From positions 1 through 7,055 of the forward strand of contig JASHVH010000049.1 in NCBI GenBank assembly GCA_030039575.1: DNA of 7,055 nt, in the 5' to 3' direction. Position 1 is the first letter of the stretch. Every line of letters begins with the position of its first letter. This stretch comes from Acidimicrobiales bacterium (GTDB lineage Bacteria > Actinomycetota > Acidimicrobiia > Acidimicrobiales > Palsa-688). Below the pieces are notes generated by a model that worked only from the letters and a program-made list of their open reading frames with translations, had not been told where the DNA came from and searched no databases. The translations under genes and the position numbers were made by a program. Shown piece after piece: positions 1 through 5,807 of this stretch.

Positions 1-463
1 ACGGGGCGACCGTGCGCGTGCCCGGATCCGAGGTGGCGATAAGGACCGCCAGCCCGCGCTCGGTTGCCTTCTCCAGGTAGACGGTCGGGCAGCCGATGTG
101 ATGGCTACGACGGATCGCCACCGAGGCAATCCCGTAGGTCGCAGCTCGCTCAGCGGCGATCGCCACCGCCTTCTCGACGAGCCAGATGCCGGGCAGATAC
201 CTCCCATCCCAAACGATCACGGCGCCCCTGTCGGATCGCGTCTCCGGCTCGCCGGTGGCCGTCATCTCTCCGTTCTGCAATTCCTCGAGGTAGTCGGGCG
301 CCAGCCTGAGGCCGTGCGTCGTCCGGCCGAGCGTCTCCGCGTGCACCAGACCGCACGCCAAGGACTGAGCTTTTTCTTCGTCACAACCGGCGGCCCGGAA
401 CAACCGCTGCAGCATGTCGAGCAGTGACTCCACTGACAGGCGGTCGATGGCGGGGTCGTCCAC
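1..463 (-). CDS. Ldh2-family NAD(P)-dependent 2-hydroxyacid dehydrogenase (malate/L-lactate/sulfolactate type), 3' end outside window
   Basis: Reading the minus strand from a GTG at 463-461 gives 154 codons with no stop up to the window edge, roughly the first 45% of a family usually near 340 residues. Seen: an N-terminal helix with LLDMLQRLFRAAG (13-25), then HAETLGRTTHGLRLAPDYLEEL (41-62), the Ldh2 signature normally written RGxxSHG; R47 and H50 are the expected conserved residues. RRSHHIG (118-124) corresponds to the NSxHxG motif, and the visible part ends with the family-typical TVAP. Family knowledge: soluble NAD(P)H-dependent oxidoreductases acting on 2-hydroxy acids such as malate, lactate, ureidoglycolate and (R)-sulfolactate (ComC). 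It is the last visible gene of the operon, 67 bases after the UxaA large subunit. GTG at 463 fits the family N-terminus; the same frame is open upstream past 530 without an ATG, so a longer start is possible. The family is clear, the substrate is not. Confidence 0.85.
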   Translation of the reverse strand, partial: MDDPAIDRLSVESLLDMLQRLFRAAGCDEEKAQSLACGLVHAETLGRTTHGLRLAPDYLEELQNGEMTATGEPETRSDRGAVIVWDGRYLPGIWLVEKAVAIAAERAATYGIASVAIRRSHHIGCPTVYLEKATERGLAVLIATSDPGTRTVAP

Positions 464-530
464 GTGGACTAGCCCCCACCCGCTGTGTTGGGCGCAGCGG
501 AGCGCGCCCGCTGGCCTGCTCCCGTCCCCG

Positions 531-1751
531 TCATATCGGGAGGCATCCGGGCCCGAGCGGCTCAAAGGTTTTGTAGGTGAGGATGAACTCTTGGTGTCCG
601 AGGCCCTCTGACTTCGTCGGGACACCCTCCGCAGTTCGCCGGACCGTTTCGAGGATCTCGAGCGCTACATCGTCGAGGGTCGCTCGTTGCTCGAGCACTT
701 TGCCCGCGTCGACATCCATATCCTCGCTCAGGTTGCGGAATGTCCGCGGATTGGCGCAGATCTTAACGATGGGTGCGATCGCCGATCCGACCACCGATCC
801 CCGCCCCGTGGAGAACAGGACCATGTGGCAGCCAGAGGCCACCATCTCGATCACGGTGGCGTTGTCGTTGATGTTCGGTATGCCGAAGCGGAGCCCACCG
901 TCGTTGACCGTGTCCATCAGGTACAGGCCCGGCCCACTTGGTCTGACGGCAGGTTTGAGCATTCCCACGATGGGAGCCGAACCGCTCTTGGCGTACGCGC
1001 CGAGAGACTTCTCCTCGATCGTGGTTAGGCCTCCGGTGATGTTCCCACCTCCGAAACTGCTGTACCCGAGATCGGTGTGGTACTGGTGCGCCTTTGCCAT
1101 CGCTGCGTCAATGGCCTGTGCCAGCTCGGGGGTGACAGCACGATCGGTCATGTGCGCCTCGCACCCGAAGAGCTCACAGGTCTCCTCGAACATCGCCGTG
1201 CCGCCCGCCGCACAAATCCCGTCGAAGGCGAGCCCGATGGCGGGGTTGGCGGTGAGCGCGCTCGTGCCGTCCGAGCCGCCGCATTCGGTCCCGATCATCA
1301 GATCCGCCGCTGTGAAGGGAGTCCGCCCCCCCTTCTCGACCTCTGCGCGCAGGTCGTCCACGATCGTGAAGCCTTTCTCGATGGTCGACCTCGTACCACC
1401 CTGCTCCTGGATGACCAGCACGTCGACGGGCCGACCCGAGGAGCTGATGACCTCGGCTAGGGCGGAGCGCTTGAACTCCTCACAGCCGAGCGAGACAAGC
1501 AACACCGCGCCGACGTTGGGGTGCGTGCAGAGCGATTGCATCATTGAGTCGGCGTAGTCGCTCAGGTAACAGCCCGGGAACCCAATTAGCTGCACTGCTT
1601 GTGGTTCGTACTTCGAGGCGATGGTGCGCGCCACGTGGTGGGCGCACTCAACGAGGTAGGCAACCACCACGTAGTTGCGGATGCCTTTCCGACCGTCCGC
1701 TCGTAGGTAGCCGCTCGCCCTCATCGTGTCCAAGGGGTTCGGAGCGTTCAT
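531..1751 (-). CDS. UxaA-family lyase large subunit (altronate/galactarate dehydratase or SuyB-like)
   Basis: A 406-residue protein matching the catalytic C-terminal part of altronate/galactarate dehydratases. Seen: GYLRADGRKGIRNYVVV at 14-30 (the family start G-R-x-G-x-R-N), GFPGCYLSD (57-65), GCEEF (89-93), GGSDGTSALTANPAIG (158-173), TGRGSVVGSAIAPIVKI (315-331) and the hallmark tail TYKTFEPLGPGCLP (392-405). C61, C90, C157 and C403 are candidates for the metal or active-site region. Known for the family: dehydration of D-altronate or D-galactarate to 2-keto-3-deoxy acids, or beta-elimination of sulfite from (2R)-sulfolactate when split as SuyAB. Here the SAF domain is a separate upstream gene, so this is the large subunit of a two-part enzyme. 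Its ATG overlaps that gene's TGA as ATGA at 1751-1748, a sign of translational coupling, with GAGGAG about 11 bases upstream. Probably cytoplasmic. Substrate unresolved. Confidence 0.92.
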   Translation of the reverse strand: MNAPNPLDTMRASGYLRADGRKGIRNYVVVAYLVECAHHVARTIASKYEPQAVQLIGFPGCYLSDYADSMMQSLCTHPNVGAVLLVSLGCEEFKRSALAEVISSSGRPVDVLVIQEQGGTRSTIEKGFTIVDDLRAEVEKGGRTPFTAADLMIGTECGGSDGTSALTANPAIGLAFDGICAAGGTAMFEETCELFGCEAHMTDRAVTPELAQAIDAAMAKAHQYHTDLGYSSFGGGNITGGLTTIEEKSLGAYAKSGSAPIVGMLKPAVRPSGPGLYLMDTVNDGGLRFGIPNINDNATVIEMVASGCHMVLFSTGRGSVVGSAIAPIVKICANPRTFRNLSEDMDVDAGKVLEQRATLDDVALEILETVRRTAEGVPTKSEGLGHQEFILTYKTFEPLGPGCLPI

Positions 1752-2035
1752 TCCCAGTGGTACTCCTCATTATTAAGGTAGTCACTCTGCACGTTGTGCA
1801 TGTGCACGTGCTGGCCGACCTCGATGTCTGCGGTCGCAGAGCCGATCGGCACTCCCAATTTGACGATCTTGGCGCCGCAAGAGATCGGCAGGATGGCGAT
1901 CTTGTGACCAAGCGGGACCCGTTCCACCGCACGGACTGTGAGCTCGCCCAACTCGACGGTCGACCCGGGTTCGATGTCGTCGATGGCGACTGCGACGTTG
2001 TCGTGTTCGGACAGTCGCAGCGCTGCGTTGCCCAC
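1748..2035 (-). CDS. UxaA-family lyase small subunit, SAF domain (SuyA-like)
   Basis: A 95-residue protein consisting almost wholly of a SAF domain, the N-terminal module of altronate/galactarate dehydratases. Seen: DNVAVAIDDIEPGS (12-25), the conserved VPLGHKIAI (40-48), GAKIVKLGVPIGSATADI (54-71) and GQHVHMHNV (74-82). The HVHxHN ending is the most typical part of the family. It is presumed to pair with the large subunit encoded immediately downstream. The GTG at 2035-2033 is preferred because GAGG lies at 2044-2041, five bases before it, and 16 bases after the sialidase-like gene's stop. A TTG at 2059 would overlap that stop and is a weaker option, and the longer open frame up to 2203 lies inside the upstream gene. 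The family is clear; the substrate is open. Confidence 0.88.
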   Translation of the reverse strand: MGNAALRLSEHDNVAVAIDDIEPGSTVELGELTVRAVERVPLGHKIAILPISCGAKIVKLGVPIGSATADIEVGQHVHMHNVQSDYLNNEEYHWE

Positions 2036-2040
2036 ACCGA

Positions 2041-2044
2041 CCTC
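2041..2044 (-). promoter_or_regulatory. Ribosome binding site deciding the GTG start of the SAF subunit
   Basis: GAGG on the minus strand, five bases before the GTG at 2035. It supports this start over the longer in-frame options that run into the upstream gene. Confidence 0.5.
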
Positions 2045-2051
2045 AGGACGG

Positions 2052-3275
2052 TCAGGCAATATCGAAAGAGGTACAGCGCACTTCCTGCAGAGGCTGCGGG
2101 GTCTCGCTCCATTCGTGGTACGAGACGACGACCTTGCCGTCGGCGAGCTGGACAACGCTCGGATAGCCGATGTGCTGATAAATGCCGGGGTGGAACGCGT
2201 CAACTGCGCCGCGAGCGTGCCCGCCGGCTCCCATCCCGTACGACGAACTCGGGCGGTCCATACCGGTGAGGACCGGGACTCCGCCCTGGCGGACGACGAA
2301 CTCGTCGGCGACGTCCCAGTTCAGACCATCCTCAGAGACGATCCCGCGCACCCCGTACGGCGGGCGCCGATAGCCATAGACGAGCAAGTAGCGGCCATCG
2401 GTCAGTCGGATCGCCTCCGCCGGGAACCCCCAGATGTTGGTCCAGCGAGGGGGAGACCAGCAAAACCCACCGTCCTCGGAGATCACGATAGCCATGTTGC
2501 GCGAGTCGAAGCTTGGCTTGACGTGCGTCCTCAGGAAGCAGACCAGCGTCCCGTCGTCCAGGCGAAGAAGTGCTGGCTCTTCGAAGTTGATGATTGAGGC
2601 CGGGTCGTACGCGAGGGTGGAGTAGTACTCCCAATTGTCCCCGCCGTCGTCGGAGCGCAGAAGCGCTGAACGGGTCACCTCGCGAAACGCCTCGTCTGGG
2701 TTAGGGTGACCGTATTCCTCGAGGCGCCCGTATAGGCCCAGGAAGAGGGATCCGCTGGGCATCTGCCAAGCTCCGAGGCGGCAGCCGCCGTGCTTCATCG
2801 GCCTCACGTTCACAGGGATCGGCTCCGTCCAGCTACGACCCTCGTTAGTCGACTTAAGAACGAACGTCCCTAGCCAACTCTGTAACTTGTGGGCCCAGCT
2901 CCAGTCACCCCACTGTTCCGTGAGAGGGCCGGAACTCCACGAGACCCCTTCAGGTCGCACACCGCGCTTGAAGTAGCCGCATATTGCCAGGTTGACCATC
3001 CAGGTGCCATCTTCCAGCTCGCAGAACCCGCAGTCCCAGTTGCCAGTTCGATCGCTCCAAGGCAACACGACCGTCGGCTGAGTCCAGCTCGACCCTCCGT
3101 CGCTCGAACGGGTGAGCAGCGTCTGGCCGCTGTCGTGATGGTAGGGATAGCGCTCCTGATTGAAGACGGCGACGATGTCCCCACCCGAGAGAGTGCGGGT
3201 ACTGACCTGGTTCACGCAAAGAGCCGGATCGGCAAAGATCGTGTGCTGCGAGACGTTCTCGAGCTGTACCTTCAT
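2052..3275 (-). CDS. BNR/Asp-box sialidase-like protein, cytoplasmic
   Basis: A 407-residue beta-propeller protein of the sialidase (neuraminidase) superfamily. Asp boxes (S-x-D-x-G-x-x-W) are seen at 57-64 (SSDGGSSW), 142-149 (STNEGRSW, Asp replaced by Asn), 208-215 (SDDGGDNW) and 266-273 (SEDGGFCW), with a shortened one at 314-320 (SEDGLNW). FEEPALLRLDDGTLVCFLRT (231-250) and GYPSVVQLADG (370-380) resemble the conserved blades of exo-sialidases; Y371 lies where the nucleophile Tyr is expected. I cannot place a full Arg triad or an FRIP motif, so sialidase activity is not shown. There is no signal peptide, so it probably acts inside the cell on an imported substrate. ATG at 3275 is preferred (GAGG at 3283-3280); the open frame to 3437 includes the promoter and looks non-coding. 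First gene of the operon with the UxaA-family and Ldh2-family enzymes, suggesting a catabolic hydrolase or lyase. Confidence 0.85.
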   Translation of the reverse strand: MKVQLENVSQHTIFADPALCVNQVSTRTLSGGDIVAVFNQERYPYHHDSGQTLLTRSSDGGSSWTQPTVVLPWSDRTGNWDCGFCELEDGTWMVNLAICGYFKRGVRPEGVSWSSGPLTEQWGDWSWAHKLQSWLGTFVLKSTNEGRSWTEPIPVNVRPMKHGGCRLGAWQMPSGSLFLGLYGRLEEYGHPNPDEAFREVTRSALLRSDDGGDNWEYYSTLAYDPASIINFEEPALLRLDDGTLVCFLRTHVKPSFDSRNMAIVISEDGGFCWSPPRWTNIWGFPAEAIRLTDGRYLLVYGYRRPPYGVRGIVSEDGLNWDVADEFVVRQGGVPVLTGMDRPSSSYGMGAGGHARGAVDAFHPGIYQHIGYPSVVQLADGKVVVSYHEWSETPQPLQEVRCTSFDIA

Positions 3276-3305
3276 CCGGCCTCTATCTCGTCGCTTCCCG
3301 TCTCT

Positions 3306-3335
3306 TGTATACGTGATGCATCGACTCGTTGTCAA
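3306..3335 (-). promoter_or_regulatory. Likely sigma70-type promoter of the sialidase-like/UxaA/Ldh2 operon
   Basis: On the minus strand a perfect TTGACA (3335-3330), an 18-base spacer and TATACA (3311-3306) precede the ATG at 3275, giving a predicted leader of about 24 bases. The -35 lies inside a perfect odd palindrome GTTG-T-CAAC (3328-3336), and the -10 overlaps a GTATAC core (plus strand TTGTATACGT, 3305-3314). The second resembles half of a FadR/FCD-type GntR operator, so a sugar-acid-responsive repressor is a reasonable guess. No regulator gene lies in the window. Confidence 0.6.
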
Positions 3336-3603
3336 CCCGTCGCCCCGAGTAGTTTCCTGCTCGGGTGCCGCTGTACGCGTGATCCACCTGCTCCTCGACA
3401 CGGGGGCTGCGCTGAACCTCGACCTTGACGCGCCCAAGGTCGTCGGCTCCCAATCGCCTCAGACGGGAGCTTCGTCGCCACGCGCTTGGCGGCTTCGGCC
3501 AGAGCACGAGCGCGCCGCCTAGCCCACAGCTTGTCGTCCGTTGGCGGCGGCGCGTTTCCCCAGGCCAGGTGTCTGCCGTTGGCGACCGGCCACGATCGGC
3601 GGC
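3332..3603 (-). other. Unrecognised coding-like remnant
   Basis: This lies in the roughly 400-base stretch between the operon start and the broken nuclease gene. One minus-strand frame (stop at 3334-3332, preceding stop around 3635) has no ATG, but around 3570-3450 it reads like real protein: WGNAPPPTDDKLWARRRA followed by ALAEAAKRVATKLPSEA, an Ala/Arg-rich helix. A neighbouring frame continues with DLGRVKVEVQRSPRVEEQV at about 3440-3380. This is consistent with a small gene broken by a frameshift. I do not recognise a family. Confidence 0.3.
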
Positions 3604-3683
3604 GTCCGCGGGATGAACGCGGGCTGGAAAGCCGTTAGAAGTCAGGTCGACGCGGTGGGGATCTAGAGAGGGAATGTTGAGCT

Positions 3684-4424
3684 TCACTTCCCAACTTCCA
3701 GGAACTTCTTGGCTTCGGTCAGGTGCTGGAGAGAACGCGTCAGGTCCGCGAGCAGGGCCTCGATCTTCGCGAAATCGACTGAGGTAGCACTGTCGGCCAA
3801 GACGCGCTTGCCGACCCAGTGCATCCACAAGTAGGTCAACTGGACCCGACCGGGGTCTGGGTGCTCTTTATCGAGCACCAGGATCGCTTTGTCACCGTAC
3901 TGGGCGAAGGGCACGGTGCTGGCGCGACCTCGGGACTGCCGAAAACGGCGATGCGAACGCAAGCGTCGCGGTTCGCCATCGCGTTGCCGAGCTCGTCCAG
4001 GATTTTGCGCAAATCCTGCTTTCCCGTCTTCGCCTCCCAGACACCGTTGATTGCGGCACCCCCGGTGTCTTCTGGGTTGAAGATGACCAGCTCGTCTCCC
4101 GTTTTGGGCCCAAGCAGGCCCGGCTCGGTACCCACTTGTACAGCGACGTCGCCGAAGTGGACTGCTTCTTGGTTGACTAGCTCGTGCAGCTCGTCCTCGA
4201 ATTTGAACCCTTTCTGAGATATCAGGTCGAAGACTTCCTTGGACGCCGAATCAGCGGCGGCGGCAGAGGTCATGAGCTCACGCAGTTCAACCAGTTGCCG
4301 CCTCCGACATCGACCCAACCCCAAGAGGCATGCTGCGAACCTTCGGCGTCTCTCCTAAGCCGTCGGCGAGCTCGGTGCCCGGGCCCGTGTCGTCGAGGTG
4401 GAGGAAGGCCTGCCATTCGCTCAC
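3684..4424 (-). pseudogene. PD-(D/E)xK nuclease-like protein with coiled-coil tail, broken by two frameshifts
   Basis: Three minus-strand frames read as one protein. Part 1 starts at GTG 4424 (MSEWQAFLHLDDTGPGTEL) and stops at 4289-4287. Part 2 continues from about 4295 (QLVELRELMTSAAAADSASK) through GFKFEDELHEL, GDELVIF and GVWEAKTGKQDLRKILDELG to GSPEVA near 3925. Part 3 picks up about 3920 with STVPFAQYGDKAILVLDKEH and ends with an Ala/Leu-rich coiled-coil tail at 3684. In part 2, counted from the internal ATG at 4273, D60 and E80-x-K82 form the D...ExK pattern of PD-(D/E)xK nucleases, with E26 as a possible extra acidic residue. The layout is reminiscent of DUF2130-type proteins. The first shift needs one extra base near 4290-4300; the second needs one missing base near 3912-3925. 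Either the gene is dead or the assembly has indels. The role is unknown; the nuclease assignment rests on motifs only. Confidence 0.6.
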
Positions 4425-4454
4425 GATGCGAATTCGCTCGCCAGTCAACGGAGT

Positions 4455-4538
4455 GCCCTAGGTGTGAGCCCGGACGCCTCGCTTCAGCTGACCCACACCT
4501 GGGTCGACACCGACGGTGAACATGTTGTGGTCGACATG
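4455..4538 (+). pseudogene. Fragment of a PPOX (pyridoxamine 5'-phosphate oxidase-like/F420-dependent) enzyme
   Basis: The frame containing GTG 4464 reads SPDASLQLTHTWVDTDGEHV followed by VVD, which closely matches the N-terminal strand region of PPOX-class F420- or FMN-dependent oxidoreductases (PDGSPQ-T-x-WVD-x-DGEHV). Only about 25 residues are recognisable. No upstream start is present and the similarity ends at about 4538, where a different gene fragment begins. This looks like a scrap left by deletion. Length and context rule out a functional product. Confidence 0.5.
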
Positions 4539-4540
4539 CT

Positions 4541-5051
4541 TCGTCGCCGACGTGGCTATTTGTCGTTATGCTGATTGGGTTCTTGGCTGTCACGCCGGCG
4601 ACGGTGCTCCTGTCAAGGGGACGTTCTTTTGTCGGTGGGCCGCGTCCCGGCCCGGCATTCGGCCACCCCTGAGGTGCGTGGCCCTGACAGCTACAACGGG
4701 TTCGCTTACGCCAACCCCGTCCGTCATGTGCTGGCCAACCTCCTCGGCGCCCAAAAGGAAGTGGCCGCCGCACCTAGCGGCTCGAACGGCGACACTTGGT
4801 CATGGCCCACGCGGGCTTCAGGGCTCGGAGACCTCGAAGCTGATGCCGGGCCGCACCACCACACTCATGTGGTGTTCAGTGCCAGCCCGGAAGAGCCCGT
4901 CGAGTCCTATCTTTACCAGCCGTTACTTGGGTTCTACCTGGCGGTGGTAAGGAGGGCGAAGAGGCTGCAGTCAGAGCGTCTCGACGCTTATGTCGGTTAT
5001 GTGCTGCTCGCCCTCGTCGCGATCATGAATTTCGCGGCGCCGCTGGGGTGA
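4541..5051 (+). pseudogene. C-terminal remnant of a hydrogenase-4 subunit B/NuoL-like membrane subunit
   Basis: Two plus-strand frames join to give the end of a proton-translocating antiporter-type subunit (HyfB/HycC/NuoL family). Frame one, about 4541-4672, encodes a transmembrane-like stretch (LFVVMLIGFLAVTPATVLL) and then GPAFGHP, at the place of the family's G-x-W-x-CG segment, before a stop. Frame two, from about 4660 to the TGA at 5051, reads YNGFAYANPVRHVLANLL, then EEPVESYLYQPLLGFYLAVV, RRAKRLQS, LDAYVGYVLLALVAIMNFA. E..Y.PL followed by a helix, LQS and a last membrane helix is the usual end of these proteins. About 170 of roughly 600-680 residues remain and the 5' part is missing. 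An ATG at 4575 opens the second frame but does not restore the family N-terminus. It ends 9 bases from the convergent NUDIX gene. Confidence 0.6.
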
Positions 5052-5060
5052 CAGGCGGCT

Positions 5061-5519
5061 TCAACGCGGAGCGCTGCCACCCACGTCCGTCTCCTGAAAG
5101 AAGGTGCGGATCCCAGGGTGCAGAGGTAGGGACTCCAGTTCGGTCCGTGTGAACCACCCGGTCGCGTCAGTCTCATGGACGCTGTAGCCGGGGAACATCT
5201 CGTCCACGTCGGCGAAGACGATATAGAAGGTCCAGCCTCCTCCGCAGGGCTGGGGATAAACACTGGTTTTCCGGTACCGAGGCACTGTCCCGACCTCTTC
5301 CTCCATCTCCCGGCGAGCCGCGGCCTCGGGCGATTCCCCTGCGCGGATGGCCCCTCCAGGAATGCCCCAGGAACCGCCTTCGTCGACGGACGTGGCACGT
5401 TGCTGCAAGAAGAACCGCGGTTGTCCGCCATCCGGCGGCACGTAACGCAGCAGAAGCCCCGCACCTCCGAGGGCTCCCCAGTGCACGTGACCGGCATCAC
5501 AAATAAACCATTGGTCCAC
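5061..5519 (-). CDS. NUDIX hydrolase
   Basis: A 152-residue protein with a complete Nudix box, G56-x5-E62-x7-R70-E71-M-x-E74-E75-x-G77-T78 (GAIRAGESPEAAARREMEEE followed by VGT). E71, E74 and E75 are the expected Mg2+ ligands. The N-terminus (WFICDAGHVHWGALGGAGLLL) is typical of actinobacterial NUDIX proteins, and WGIPGGAI before the box is conserved. The family hydrolyses nucleoside diphosphates linked to another moiety (oxidised nucleotides, nucleotide sugars, dinucleotides). The substrate cannot be inferred here. GTG at 5519 fits the family N-terminus; no clear Shine-Dalgarno is seen and the message may be leaderless. Probably cytoplasmic and monocistronic: convergent with the remnant on its 3' side and divergent from the GTPase on its 5' side. 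No sign of damage. Confidence 0.93.
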   Translation of the reverse strand: MDQWFICDAGHVHWGALGGAGLLLRYVPPDGGQPRFFLQQRATSVDEGGSWGIPGGAIRAGESPEAAARREMEEEVGTVPRYRKTSVYPQPCGGGWTFYIVFADVDEMFPGYSVHETDATGWFTRTELESLPLHPGIRTFFQETDVGGSAPR

Positions 5520-5525
5520 GGGCGA

Positions 5526-5531
5526 ATGCTA
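5526..5531 (-). promoter_or_regulatory. Candidate -10 element for a leaderless NUDIX transcript
   Basis: TAGCAT on the minus strand ends six bases before the GTG at 5519, the spacing expected when transcription begins at the start codon, as is common in actinobacteria. No convincing -35 is seen (only weak AAATGG-like sequence about 17 bases upstream). Confidence 0.35.
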
Positions 5532-5592
5532 GGCCACCTTTTTGGGCCCCATTTGAGAGGTTCGGCCACACTGGCACCGGCACACTCACCCC

Positions 5593-5609
5593 GACCTGGC
5601 CACCAGGTC
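5593..5609. repeat. 7-bp perfect inverted repeat (3-base loop)
   Basis: GACCTGG-CCA-CCAGGTC in the divergent NUDIX/GTPase intergenic region. It could be an operator or a small hairpin; no T-tract follows, so an intrinsic terminator is unlikely. Confidence 0.5.
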
Positions 5610-5624
5610 CCTCATCCGACTGCT

Positions 5625-5666
5625 GCCCGGTTTAGGGCCATGACAGCTGCGGAGGGCAAACCGGGC
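5625..5666. repeat. 9-bp perfect inverted repeat with 24-base spacer
   Basis: GCCCGGTTT (5625-5633) and AAACCGGGC (5658-5666), in the same 288-base divergent region. Apart from these two repeats I see no gene or firm promoter between 5532 and 5796. It may be a regulatory palindrome or an mRNA hairpin. Confidence 0.5.
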
Positions 5667-5796
5667 TGACCCAACGGTCACGTCCACACCGCTGGTACGC
5701 TGTAGCTGGCGATGGAGCTCGCCACGCTGCCCCGGGACTGTTGCAACTTTTTGGCCGGGGATGATGGCTCCTACCGGACTGGTTTGTTTCGAGGTA

Positions 5797-5800
5797 GGAG
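5797..5800 (+). promoter_or_regulatory. Ribosome binding site of the dynamin-family GTPase
   Basis: GGAG seven bases before the ATG at 5808. It decides this start over the in-frame ATG at 5712, whose 32 extra residues have no family resemblance. Confidence 0.7.
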
Positions 5801-5807
5801 TTGCGTT

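Noticed and set aside
98..427. Plus-strand open frame of 109 codons
   Set aside because: Opposite the clear Ldh2 reading; antisense shadow.
577..1557. Long plus-strand open frame of 326 codons
   Set aside because: Lies opposite the UxaA large subunit, has no family resemblance and is an antisense shadow caused by high GC.
1544..2597. Plus-strand open frames of 219-241 codons
   Set aside because: Arg-rich, low-complexity text opposite the SAF and sialidase-like genes; shadows.
3283..3828. Minus-strand open frame of 181 codons
   Set aside because: Runs in a different frame through the nuclease tail and the operon promoter; only a short middle part looks protein-like and is described as a remnant.
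4270..4773. Minus-strand open frame of 167 codons
   Set aside because: Arg/Gly-rich with no conserved motif; overlaps better-supported fragments on both strands.
5666..5701. CTGACC and TACGCT as a GTPase promoter
   Set aside because: A spacing of 24 bases is too long and both boxes are weak.
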